The notes below the pieces were generated by a model. The model did no database searches. It saw only the letters and a program-made list of their open reading frames with translations, and was not told the origin of the DNA. DNA of 64,000 nucleotides from Planctomycetaceae bacterium (GTDB lineage: Bacteria > Planctomycetota > Planctomycetia > Pirellulales > Pirellulaceae), in NCBI GenBank assembly GCA_002709045.1, contig PAPJ01000067.1, forward strand, positions 31,825 through 95,824, in the 5' to 3' direction. Shown piece by piece: positions 18,656-27,700 of this stretch. Every line of letters begins with the position of its first letter. The stretch's first letter is position 1. The translations under genes and the position numbers were made by a program.

Positions 18656-20605
18656 ATGAAATTCTTAAAAGTTGTGAGCATTGTTAGTGCTTTCATGCTG
18701 ACTTCATTCATCGTGAATACTGTCATCGCAGAAGTGCCGGCCAATGGCTTAACGGAAGCTGAAAAACGAAGTGGTTGGAAATTGCTGTTCGATGGTAAAT
18801 CCACAGACGGCTGGCGGAATTACAAAAAACAAAGCGTTAGTGATGGTTGGCAAATTCAGGATGGTGCACTGGTACGATCAGGTGGAGGTGCCGGAGATAT
18901 CATTACTACCGGACAGTACAAGTACTTCGAATTGTTTCTGGAATACAACATTTCTAAGGGTGGAAACAGTGGAATCATGTTCCATGTGACAGAAGAGTAT
19001 GACAACCCATGGCAAACAGGACCGGAAATACAGGTTCAGGACAATGTGGATGGCCATGATCCGCAAAAATCAGGTTGGTTGTATCAACTCTACAAACCTA
19101 AGAAACCGGCCTGGGCCACCATGTTTGAAGAACAGGTAGGATTCAAAGGGAAAGAAATGGATGATGCCACTCGCCCGCCTGGACAGTGGAATCTGGTTTA
19201 TCTGAGAATTGGTCCGAAGAACTGCGAAGTTCAGGTTAACGGTATTCATTATTATTATTTCAAGGTCGGCAGTCCTGAATGGAATGGCTTAGTGGCCAAG
19301 AGTAAATTCGCTAAGTACTCGAATTTTGGAAAAGCAGGTGAAGGACATATCTGTCTTCAGGATCACGGAAATCTGGTCTCCTATCGAAACATTAAAATTC
19401 GTGAAATTGAAGAAGGGAAAGTTCCCTCGATTTCGGATAAGGAAGTAACGCTGAATGCAGTTGAAGCTTTTCCTGATTTGACCTGGGAAGATTTTGAAGG
19501 TGTTGACGAAGCAGGCAAAATTCAGGTTATGCGACCGGTTGAACTGATTCACCCGGGTGATGGATCGAATCGGCTTTTCGCTTTGGATCAACGAGGACGA
19601 ATCTATGCAATTGATGCGACCGGTAAACAAACGGAAGCAAAGATTGTTGTTGACTTTCAGGATCGTGTGCAGGCTCATGATGCCGCCAGTAACGTGAATG
19701 AAGAAGGGGCTTTAGGACTGGCGATTCATCCTGAGTATAAACAGAATGGCCAGATTTTTGTTTACTACTCGTCCAGTAAATCGAACCTCAAAGATGGTCG
19801 TGTTTCGTACCTTTCTCGATTTACGGTTGATTTGAATACAGGTGTTGGTAAAGCCTCCAGCGAAAAGATTATTATGACCATTGCTCAGCCGTTTTCGAAC
19901 CACAACGGTGGCCCGATGACCTTTGGTAACGATGGTCTGCTGTATATAGGGATGGGCGATGGTGGTGGTCGAAATGATCCCACAGGTCAAGGGCAGGATT
20001 TGAGTTCATGGATGGGATCGATCCTGAGAATAGATGTTGATAATCCGACGGCGGATCGCAATTACGGTATTCCTGCAGATAATCCGTTTGTGGATGTTAA
20101 AGGTGCAGAGCCTGAGATTTATGCCTATGGAATTCGTAACCCATGGCGAATCGCAAATGATGTAAAGACAGGCACTATCTGGATTGGTGATGTTGGTCAG
20201 GATCAATGGGAAGAAATTAATATTCTCAAGAAAGGTGCCAACTACGGATGGAGTGCTCGTGAAGGTAGTTATCAGTTTGGTAATGCCCCGGTTGATCCAA
20301 AGCTGGAAGTTACTGATCCAATCTTTGAATATGATCACCAGATTGGTAAATCAATTACAGGCGGATATGTTTACCGGGGTAAAGAGATTCCTGAATTAAA
20401 AGGAGCTTACTTGTATGCGGACTATATTTCCGGACGTATCTGGGCATTGAAATATGACGTAAAAAAGGAGAAAGTTATTTCTAATATTGAAATCAAATCT
20501 TCCGGTACTCCCGTGATGGCCTTTGGTCTGGGTGTGGATGGTGAAATCTATTACACCGTCGGCGCTGCCAGCGGACGTTGTATTTACAAATTTGAGCGTC
20601 CCTAA
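18656..20605 (+). CDS. Secreted DUF1080 (3-keto-disaccharide hydrolase) and PQQ-type sugar dehydrogenase fusion
   Basis: A 649-residue exported protein with a signal peptide (about 1-25). Residues ~35-250 match DUF1080, a concanavalin-like fold now associated with 3-keto-glycoside hydrolysis (WKLLFDGKSTDGWRNY, GNSGIMFHV, GPEIQVQD). Residues ~270-649 match the soluble aldose sugar dehydrogenase/glucose-sorbosone dehydrogenase propeller: GLAIHPEYKQNGQIFVYYS, NHNGGPMTFGNDGLLYIGMGDGGG, YGIRNPWR and GANYGW. The fusion links removal of a sugar unit to oxidation in the periplasm; this is inference from domains. An intrinsic terminator lies 68 bp after the stop codon, inside the next reading frame. 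Confidence 0.9.
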   Translation: MKFLKVVSIVSAFMLTSFIVNTVIAEVPANGLTEAEKRSGWKLLFDGKSTDGWRNYKKQSVSDGWQIQDGALVRSGGGAGDIITTGQYKYFELFLEYNISKGGNSGIMFHVTEEYDNPWQTGPEIQVQDNVDGHDPQKSGWLYQLYKPKKPAWATMFEEQVGFKGKEMDDATRPPGQWNLVYLRIGPKNCEVQVNGIHYYYFKVGSPEWNGLVAKSKFAKYSNFGKAGEGHICLQDHGNLVSYRNIKIREIEEGKVPSISDKEVTLNAVEAFPDLTWEDFEGVDEAGKIQVMRPVELIHPGDGSNRLFALDQRGRIYAIDATGKQTEAKIVVDFQDRVQAHDAASNVNEEGALGLAIHPEYKQNGQIFVYYSSSKSNLKDGRVSYLSRFTVDLNTGVGKASSEKIIMTIAQPFSNHNGGPMTFGNDGLLYIGMGDGGGRNDPTGQGQDLSSWMGSILRIDVDNPTADRNYGIPADNPFVDVKGAEPEIYAYGIRNPWRIANDVKTGTIWIGDVGQDQWEEINILKKGANYGWSAREGSYQFGNAPVDPKLEVTDPIFEYDHQIGKSITGGYVYRGKEIPELKGAYLYADYISGRIWALKYDVKKEKVISNIEIKSSGTPVMAFGLGVDGEIYYTVGAASGRCIYKFERP

Positions 20606-20639
20606 GATGCCTAGATATTAGTAAAGGAGATAGCCCCGT

Positions 20640-21566
20640 ATGGCGTCCCGAACTAAACTGCGAAAAAACAAGAGACCTGCCGCTAAGTCGGCAGGTCTTT
20701 TTATAGCAACCTGTCAGTTTCCTGTAGAAGCCGATATTGCCAGTAATAGAAATTACATACTCAGGCAGATGCGAAAAGCATCACAGCTTGGAGCACAAGT
20801 TGTGCATTTTTCTGAGTGTGCACTGAGCGGGTATGCAGGTGTTGAATTTGATTCGATTGATTCACTGGATTGGGATTTGCTAAAGAAAGCCACCCGGGAA
20901 ATCATGCAGTTGGCAAAAGAGACGGGAATCTGGGTTCTGTTAGGTTCGACACATCGGTTGACCGGTAAGAATAAGCCACACAATTGTATTTATGTGATTG
21001 ATAATCAAGGTGAAATTGTCGAGCGATATGATAAGCGGTTTTGTACCGGAACTGATGGTAACAAGCCGACGCTGGATTTAATTCATTATGCGCCCGGTAA
21101 CCATATGACGACTTTCGAAGTAGATGGTTTCAAATGTGGCGTATTGATTTGTTATGACTATCGATTTCCTGAACTCTATCGGGAATTACAACAGAACGGT
21201 GTGCAGATATTATTTCAGTCATTTCATAATGCCCGCACAACGGTTGTTGAAGATCAGCAGTACAACATTTGGAAGACGATTGTTCCGTCGACCATGGCCT
21301 GTAGAGCTGCTGAAAACCATATCTGGATTTCAGCCAATAATAGTACGGCCTATCCTTCCAGATGGGGTAGTTTTGTGGTTCGTCCAGACGGAGCAATAGT
21401 TAACAAATTGCCGTTACACAAGGCGACCATCATGGTTAATGAAATTTTCTTCGATGATACATTTTATGATGCCCCCGGACCCTGGCGAGACAGAGCGATT
21501 GCCGGAGTGCTGCATAGTGGCTGTGCCATTAAAGATAAACGTAGTTCTGATCGCACAATTATTTAG
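20640..21566 (+). CDS. Carbon-nitrogen hydrolase (nitrilase superfamily)
   Basis: A 308-residue nitrilase-fold amidase-type enzyme. The Glu-Lys-Cys triad is visible: Glu in VHFSECALSGYAG, Lys in ERYDKRF and Cys in CGVLICYDYRFPE. There is no signal peptide. The ATG at 20640 has AAGGAG ten bases upstream. The first ~20 residues are basic (RTKLRKNKR) and are encoded across a perfect intrinsic-terminator hairpin, so expression of this gene probably depends on read-through. No alternative start exists between the hairpin and the conserved IATCQFPV strand. The substrate is unknown. Confidence 0.87.
   Translation: MASRTKLRKNKRPAAKSAGLFIATCQFPVEADIASNRNYILRQMRKASQLGAQVVHFSECALSGYAGVEFDSIDSLDWDLLKKATREIMQLAKETGIWVLLGSTHRLTGKNKPHNCIYVIDNQGEIVERYDKRFCTGTDGNKPTLDLIHYAPGNHMTTFEVDGFKCGVLICYDYRFPELYRELQQNGVQILFQSFHNARTTVVEDQQYNIWKTIVPSTMACRAAENHIWISANNSTAYPSRWGSFVVRPDGAIVNKLPLHKATIMVNEIFFDDTFYDAPGPWRDRAIAGVLHSGCAIKDKRSSDRTII
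20673..20703 (+). terminator. Perfect intrinsic terminator inside the 5' end of a coding region
   Basis: A 10-bp perfect stem (20673-20682 with 20689-20698, arms AGACCTGCCG/CGGCAGGTCT) has a six-base loop CTAAGT and is followed by TTTTAT; an A-run precedes it. It ends 98 bp after the stop of the DUF1080-sugar dehydrogenase gene and looks like its terminator. Yet it falls within codons 12-20 of the nitrilase-family gene. Confidence 0.8.
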
Positions 21567-21754
21567 CGACAGCGGTTCTCGTGTGCTATACCAGCAGTGA
21601 AGTTGATACAATAGGACATAGATGATTTGTCCGCTCACCCACTGATGGTGACATTCGATTCATTTACAAGGCGGCCCTGACTGCAGTTGGGGTGATTCTA
21701 ATACTGCAGGTTTATTGCTATTAGTTGTTTATTGCTATTTGAGGATCAATTGTG
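21567..21754 (+). promoter_or_regulatory. amt leader with 13-bp direct repeat
   Basis: In the 188 bp before amt, the 13-mer GTTTATTGCTATT occurs at 21710-21722 and again at 21727-21739, a 17-bp period, just before the GAGGA ribosome site at 21741. Two CTGCAG sites lie at 21681 and 21704. I looked for a sigma-54 -24/-12 element and found no match with correct spacing. The repeats may bind a nitrogen regulator, or be chance. Confidence 0.3.
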
Positions 21755-23251
21755 ATGTCTTATTTAAAGTGTGGGTATGCACTGTTGTGTACCATGTTTT
21801 TATTAGTTTCACCATTAACAGGTTGGGCCGATGACGCTGTTCCTGAAGGTGACCAACAGGTGGAACTTGCTGAAGGAGAGTCGGGAAATATTTCGACCGA
21901 AGAAGTATATGAAGAGGGGGGACAGAGTCCAGAAGAATTGGATCCTGTTGCTCCCGACCAACAAATTATGCAGGAACAAATTGATGCCGCTGCTTCGGCT
22001 GCACATAACGGTTGGATGCTGGTTTGTTGTGCTCTGGTACTCTTTATGACAGCCCCCGGTCTGGCTCTGTTCTACGGAGGTCTGGTGAGAAAGAAAAATA
22101 TTGTCTCTGTATTGATGCAGTGTCTTTTCCTGATGGGGCTCATGACACTGGTCTGGGCAGTATGCGGTTATTCCTTCTCATTTGGTGGAGATGGTTCATC
22201 CCATCCATTTATTGGTAGTACGGAATACCTGTTGCTAGCCAATGTGGGGATGGAAAACGGGTCTTTGTCTTCCAATGGAAGCATTACGAATTTATCCTTT
22301 GCGTTGTTTCAAGGGATGTTTTTTATCATTACGCCGGCACTGATTTGTGGTGCCTTTGCAGAACGAATGAAATTTAGCACGATGGCGGTGTTTTCTGTCA
22401 TCTGGGGTATTATTGTTTATTGTCCGATTTGTCACTGGGTTTGGGATGGAGGAATCATCGGTCATGGTAAAGAAGCCTGGGCAGGTGGAGCGTTGGACTT
22501 CGCTGGTGGAACTGTGGTTCATATCAGTTCCGGAGTATCTGCCTTGGTAGCTTGTATACTGATTGGAAAACGAATGGGATTCGGTTCGGAACCAATGCCT
22601 CCTCATAACCTGACTTACACCGTTCTGGGAGCATCGATGCTCTGGGTGGGTTGGTTTGGATTTAATGCGGGGAGTCAGCTCGCTGCCGATGATGTTACGG
22701 TGAGTGCTTTTGCGGCGACTCATTTCTCAGCGGCAGCAGGTGTTGTTGGCTGGACCTTGTTTGAATGGGCGGTTCATAAGAAACCAACAGCGCTCGGGGC
22801 TGCTTCCGGTGCGGTCGCTGGTTTGGTTTGCATCACGCCTGCCGCTGGGTTTGTACAACCGATGCCCGCGATTCTGATGGGCTTCATTGCCGGTGGGTTA
22901 TGTTTCTTCTCTGTGACAACACTCAAAAATAAGCTTGGTTATGACGACTCACTGGATGCTTTTGGTGTTCATGGTATTGGTGGTACGATTGGTGCTGTTC
23001 TTACCGGAGTCTTTGCCACATCTCAGGTAAATACTGGTTTTGGCGATACCCTCGGTATTGTTGATGGTAACTATGACCTGATTGTAGGACAGATCGTTGC
23101 TGTTCTGGTAACTGTTGTCTATGCCGGAGGTGTATCTTTTATCATCCTCAAGGTTTTAGATAAAACCATGGGATTACGAGTTGATGAAGAAGCCGAAACT
23201 CGTGGTCTTGACCTCAGCGAACATGGTGAAGAAGGTTATATCTGGCTTTAA
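21755..23251 (+). CDS. amt: Ammonium transporter
   Basis: An Amt/MEP/Rh family channel that takes up ammonium through the inner membrane. About 498 residues: an N-terminal signal-like segment ending near WADDAVP, a ~55-residue acidic Gln-rich periplasmic stretch, then eleven or so membrane helices from about residue 85. Family marks include GLALFYGGLVRKKN, the DFAGGTVVHISSGVSALV block with its pore histidine, GFNAGSQL and DDSLDAFGVHGIGGTIGAVLTG with the second pore histidine. A GTG just before the chosen ATG is an alternative start. glnB follows after an 87-bp gap with a hairpin, so PII control of this channel is expected. Confidence 0.95.
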   Translation: MSYLKCGYALLCTMFLLVSPLTGWADDAVPEGDQQVELAEGESGNISTEEVYEEGGQSPEELDPVAPDQQIMQEQIDAAASAAHNGWMLVCCALVLFMTAPGLALFYGGLVRKKNIVSVLMQCLFLMGLMTLVWAVCGYSFSFGGDGSSHPFIGSTEYLLLANVGMENGSLSSNGSITNLSFALFQGMFFIITPALICGAFAERMKFSTMAVFSVIWGIIVYCPICHWVWDGGIIGHGKEAWAGGALDFAGGTVVHISSGVSALVACILIGKRMGFGSEPMPPHNLTYTVLGASMLWVGWFGFNAGSQLAADDVTVSAFAATHFSAAAGVVGWTLFEWAVHKKPTALGAASGAVAGLVCITPAAGFVQPMPAILMGFIAGGLCFFSVTTLKNKLGYDDSLDAFGVHGIGGTIGAVLTGVFATSQVNTGFGDTLGIVDGNYDLIVGQIVAVLVTVVYAGGVSFIILKVLDKTMGLRVDEEAETRGLDLSEHGEEGYIWL

Positions 23252-23282
23252 GCCGGCTAGATGGGAATAATTATCAGAGAAT

Positions 23283-23314
23283 GTTTGGCGGAATTGGCCG
23301 CCAAACCTTTTCTG
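23283..23314 (+). terminator. Hairpin plus U-rich tract between amt and glnB (attenuator or partial terminator)
   Basis: Perfect 9-bp stem GTTTGGCGG (23283-23291) with CCGCCAAAC (23298-23306), loop AATTGG, followed by CTTTTCTGC and another T-run. It lies between the amt stop and the glnB ribosome site AGGAGA. The interrupted T tract suggests incomplete termination, which would make glnB less abundant than amt or set up a processing site. Confidence 0.6.
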
Positions 23315-23338
23315 CTTTTCAAATACAGGAGAGCGAAC

Positions 23339-23677
23339 ATGAAGAAAGTGGAAGCTATCATCCGTACTCATAAACTGGACGATGTCAAATCCGCACTCGT
23401 GGATGCAGGTATCGAAGGAATGACCGTTGTGGAAGTACGGGGATTTGGGCGACAGAAAGGGCATACAGAGATGTACCGTGGTACGGAGTATGCTGTTGAT
23501 TTTGTCCCAAAAGCAAAGTTGGAAATTATTCTGGTCGATGAGAAACTTCAGGAGGCTATTGATGCTGTCCTGAAAGCTGCACAGACCGGTAATGTTGGAG
23601 ATGGAAAAATCTTCGTCTCAGATATTGCTGAATCGATCCGTATTCGAACAGGTGAAATAGGAGACGAGGCTATTTAG
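23339..23677 (+). CDS. glnB: Nitrogen regulatory protein P-II
   Basis: A 112-residue PII signalling protein that senses 2-oxoglutarate and ATP/ADP and gates AmtB-type channels. I start at ATG 23339 (MKKVEAIIRT), preceded by AGGAGAG; the longer frame from 23261 reads through intergenic sequence. The T-loop GFGRQKGHTEMYRGTEY places the uridylylatable tyrosine at position 51, and the C-terminal GKIFV and RTGE blocks are conserved. It sits directly after amt, the classical amtB-glnK pair, so it is functionally GlnK-like. Confidence 0.95.
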   Translation: MKKVEAIIRTHKLDDVKSALVDAGIEGMTVVEVRGFGRQKGHTEMYRGTEYAVDFVPKAKLEIILVDEKLQEAIDAVLKAAQTGNVGDGKIFVSDIAESIRIRTGEIGDEAI

Positions 23678-23706
23678 GCAATTGCTGATGTATGGTGATT
23701 CATACG

Positions 23707-23739
23707 AGGGCCGGCAGTAGTTCTGCGGGCCCTTTTTTT
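23707..23739 (+). terminator. Intrinsic terminator after glnB
   Basis: An 11-bp stem with one mismatch (AGGGCCGGCAG / CTGCGGGCCCT), loop TAGTT, followed by seven T residues, starting 29 bp after the glnB stop. It ends the amt-glnB transcript just before the convergent amidohydrolase gene. Confidence 0.9.
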
Positions 23740-23743
23740 ATAC

Positions 23744-24721
23744 CTAAAAATCAATCAGCTTCAGAATCAGGTTTTCATATTCGGGCCCGTAGCTATAGGC
23801 ACGTTTAATATTCAAATCTAAGTCGAGTAGATTTTTACGGTACTTTGGAAATAACCCCACGTGTTTTCTATGAGGAATACAGCTTGGTGGAATGGGGTAG
23901 TCACTACCATGAATAATTCGATTTGTAACTGACTCAGGTTCGGTTGCCAGCCTGCCACATGCATTGAGACGGACAAGACCTGCCATGACCGCGGTATCCC
24001 CGTAAAGGTTGTCATACTGGTGCATCATTTCTATGAAGTGGGGATAGTAATCTTCCTTATCCCAGAAGGCACATGTTCCACAGTGTGCCGCAATGATATT
24101 TCCCCCCTGATCTAAAGCTCGTGACAGCTTTTTGGGATCGGTAAATTTTTGAGAAACCACTTTGCAGGAATGTTCATAACCGGTATGGAAGATCAGTGTG
24201 ATTCCGATTTCCGCTGCATGCCGATAGAATTCTTCAAACTCAGGTAGATCAGGGCTAACACCCTGAATGGCAGTATGAATTTTTACCAACTTACAACCAG
24301 CTTTACGAACCCGATCCAATTCGTGGATCGCATCAATACGCATCGGATTGATGCTAGTACAGGGGATGATTTTTTCCGAACGTTTTGCTAATTCCAAAAC
24401 ATAATCGTTAGAGACATAAAAATGCGTTTGTTCGTAATCAATTTCTTTACCATTTTTGTAGATGGCGTCCTGAGCGAATAACACGATGTAATTCAACTCG
24501 GTTGATTCCAGGTCTCTGAACAGGCGGTTGTAGATCTTTTCTGAAACACTATTCCCACGTTCTTTTTTGATTCCAGAAAGTCGCAGTAGAAGTTTTGAGA
24601 TTATTGATTTTTGAGTGCGCCGTGAGAGAAAACCTTCGGTAGGATTTTCGCCCCAGCAGAAAATATGAGTGTGCCCATCGACACTAAGGTTTGAATAATC
24701 CATGAAATTAAGAGTTTTCAA
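23744..24721 (-). CDS. Amidohydrolase-2 family TIM-barrel enzyme
   Basis: A 325-residue metal-dependent amidohydrolase-like protein. Features are the N-terminal VDGHTHIF metal site, LIFHTGYEHSCKV, IAAHCGTCAFWD and the C-terminal IHGSDYPIPP aspartate. This is the pattern of the amidohydrolase 2 (uronate isomerase/decarboxylase-like) group. No signal peptide is seen. Its start overlaps the 3' end of the upstream acyltransferase-amidase fusion gene by 14 bp, so the two are translated together and may act on the same lipid-linked or amide substrate. That link is inference. Confidence 0.82.
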   Translation of the reverse strand: MKTLNFMDYSNLSVDGHTHIFCWGENPTEGFLSRRTQKSIISKLLLRLSGIKKERGNSVSEKIYNRLFRDLESTELNYIVLFAQDAIYKNGKEIDYEQTHFYVSNDYVLELAKRSEKIIPCTSINPMRIDAIHELDRVRKAGCKLVKIHTAIQGVSPDLPEFEEFYRHAAEIGITLIFHTGYEHSCKVVSQKFTDPKKLSRALDQGGNIIAAHCGTCAFWDKEDYYPHFIEMMHQYDNLYGDTAVMAGLVRLNACGRLATEPESVTNRIIHGSDYPIPPSCIPHRKHVGLFPKYRKNLLDLDLNIKRAYSYGPEYENLILKLIDF

Positions 24722-27700
24722 CAGGAAGGCTAGGCTGGGAAAAATCCTGAACTACGGAAGTCCTACGCAGATAAAACACAAATTTTGCAATGGCATAGCA
24801 AAAAGCGGTAATGACCGAGAGATAAAATAGATAGAGGACTTGCTTACTTACCAGTGCAGTAAGACCGTGCTTCTTGTATTCCATCACAAAGGTAATACTT
24901 GAGCGTTTGAGTGTGTCTTTGAATTTTTCAAAATCCTCACCGGAATAGTCCCCATTATATTTCAAAACATTAGCCGTTTGATTAATGCGATCGTGATCTA
25001 ACCAGGCCACCAGTTCGTATTGGGACCGGTCAGCCTCAACATCTTCGACGAATTGTATAGCCAGTTGATGAGCTGGTAAGGTTCGTCTACCCATCAGAGT
25101 GACAATCGGGAAATTGAGCGTTGCCTCGTCACTGTTTCCACCATAACAACGGTATACAACTTCGGTACATACGAGTGTATTAGGGGTATCAAAATCAAAA
25201 TTAAAGTCATAAGGACGGTTTAGATAGAAGAAAGCTCTAGCAATGGCTTGAGCTCTTTCCTTGGGCTCCATCTTTTTTTCTTTTGGGCCTTTTGGGCGCA
25301 GGGCGAAGACAGAGGAAGCCTGACCAACGCTGTGTTCTATGGTGTTGTGAATGACGCCCTCACTGACCGCTTCGATAATTTGCTTTTCGTTTAGTTTCTT
25401 GATGAGCTCTGCCATTTTTTGATCCGGGGGGTTCTCGCTATCTACTAATTCGAGTACCTCGATGAGTTCCCGCATTTTTTCAACATGTGCCTTACTATTC
25501 TTTTGAGCTTGATTGGTACCGGTTTGATTATTGCGGGCTTCACGTTCGACGAGCACTTTAAGCTCGTCAATTATGTATTTTTTGAAGTCCTTGTCGTCTT
25601 CTTTTTCCCAATCCTGAAGTGTGCCCACATAAAGTGCTCCATGAGGCCAATAACCAGGAAGGAAAGCATTGGAGGAATACCAGTCCCGTCGCTCGATAAG
25701 AATATCCCCAGGTTTTAATTCGTCATGAAATTCCTTAACTTTGTCCTCAGCGATATGGTGTTCACTAATGTCTTTCGTGTCCTTAATACGAAAGTCTCCG
25801 ATTTCAGTCGCTACGAATTGTTGAATTTGGAGATAAGTATTTACTCCCTTGCTGACTGCTTGACTAATAGCCGATCGGACATTGCTGTGGAGAGGATCCG
25901 TAATTTCGGAGTCGATTTTTTCGGCTTCGTCAATCAAATTCACCAACTTCGTTGAATGAGGTGAATCATCGGCTCCCTGTCCGTTGAGGGTTTGCTTGTG
26001 TTTTTCTCGTATTGTGGCGATGTAGGTTTGATAAATGTCGGCATTAAGCTCTTCATTGACCCGACGAACGAGTCCTTCAGGAATCCCATAGGTAGCATCG
26101 GGCTGATTGAGATATTTAGTCAGCTTCTTATCTTTCAGATATGTTGTTGCAAACCGCAATGACATCTGATGCCGCAGGAGCATGGCCGCTGTGGACAACT
26201 GTAATAATCGTTTTCTAGATACATTGGAAAGATGGCTTTGGAGATTTTCGCGATCAGGGTTATAAATGATCCCAATTTTGAGTAGGTCATCACGGGCCTG
26301 ATAGAAGTTATGCAACAAAGTACTGACCATTTGGCGGCTTTTTTGGTTCTCGAATTGGAACTTACCGACTTGGTATTCATTGAGCAGGTCAATGCTAGCT
26401 TCATGCGTCTCTTTGGCTTTTTCACCAATGCGCAAGACGGTTAATTCCGCCTGGGTTACCGTTGCTTCATTCAATTCCACTTCTTCGGTTCTAAACATTT
26501 CCATATCCCCTTTAATTTCAGGGCGGAAGTAAATGTTTAACAGCATATAAAAAACAAAAGCAACGGAAAGTAAAACGAGAGAACTAAGCGTGGAAGCAAA
26601 AAGCATGACTATCGGTTTGATCGAGGGTGGATTAGGTCTGGGGACTAAATCCGCATACCGTTCGGCATACTGTACGAGCGTTCCTCTAATATCCAACAGT
26701 TCCTCCCGAAGTTGTTGGAGCATACCTTTCTTCAGGCTGGCTCTTACTTGATGCCCTAGATGGACCATTGTTTTGACACAGTATGGCCAATACTTTAGTG
26801 AAATTGTTCCCGATAAGAGAAGCAAAAAATTTGTAACAGGCATTAGAACCCATTGTTGAGTTTCTATCCTGATCGTATTGGCAATTAAAGCATACCAAAG
26901 CAGGTAGATTGGTAAGCCAACACCGATTCGTGTCAGGGCAGTTGTCTTTTGACCTTCGTCCTGTACTTTAGTGGCGATGCTTCTTGTGATCACAAAGGGC
27001 ACTATATTTCCCAGTGTTCCCACCAGAGCAGGGACGAACCAGAGGATCAGGTGAATCAATTTCCAGCAAATCGTAAAGGTGGTTCTTATTGTGTTGCGTT
27101 GTAGAATAGGGTCGTCAATAATCAGCCCTGCGGATTTAACTTTGTGATGGTACTGCTGGATCCGAGAGACGATTTGCGTGCCTGTTTCAGGTTCTTTCTG
27201 ATAGAAGTAATTCAGTGCATCGGCGATACGCTTGCGACGCATCAGTTTTGGCACCTTTAAAGAAGCTTTGTGCTTCGAGTGTTCAACCAGCGTTTCTAAT
27301 TGATCAAGCAGAGAATCCCATTCTGCATTGTCCAGATGTACTATTACTGACTTAAGCTTGGCCTCGATTTGCTGAGTAAGCTTACGTCTGAGAACTTTGT
27401 CCTCCGTAAGTGGCTTTGTTTCATCTGATTGATTTTCCGCTACGAATTCGTCCAGTTGGATCGGCTTGCCAACATTGATCCAAACCCTGCTTCCCAATCT
27501 CTCTTTTGTTTCATAGTTAATGCCAAGTGGAATAATGATCAGATTATCGACTTCCGCTGCAAAAGCCCCCAACGCGATTCTGGATGCACCTCCACGTACC
27601 AGCCCGAGTTGTCGCAGATCAGTCGAGACGCCTTCGGGGAAGATTCCCATGGCTCGACCTGATTTCAACCCTTTAACAACACGCTCTAAACTCTTTTGAT

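Noticed and set aside
21661..21720. Sigma-54 promoter upstream of amt
   Set aside because: GG and GC pairs are present but at 11 or 13 bases apart instead of the required 10.
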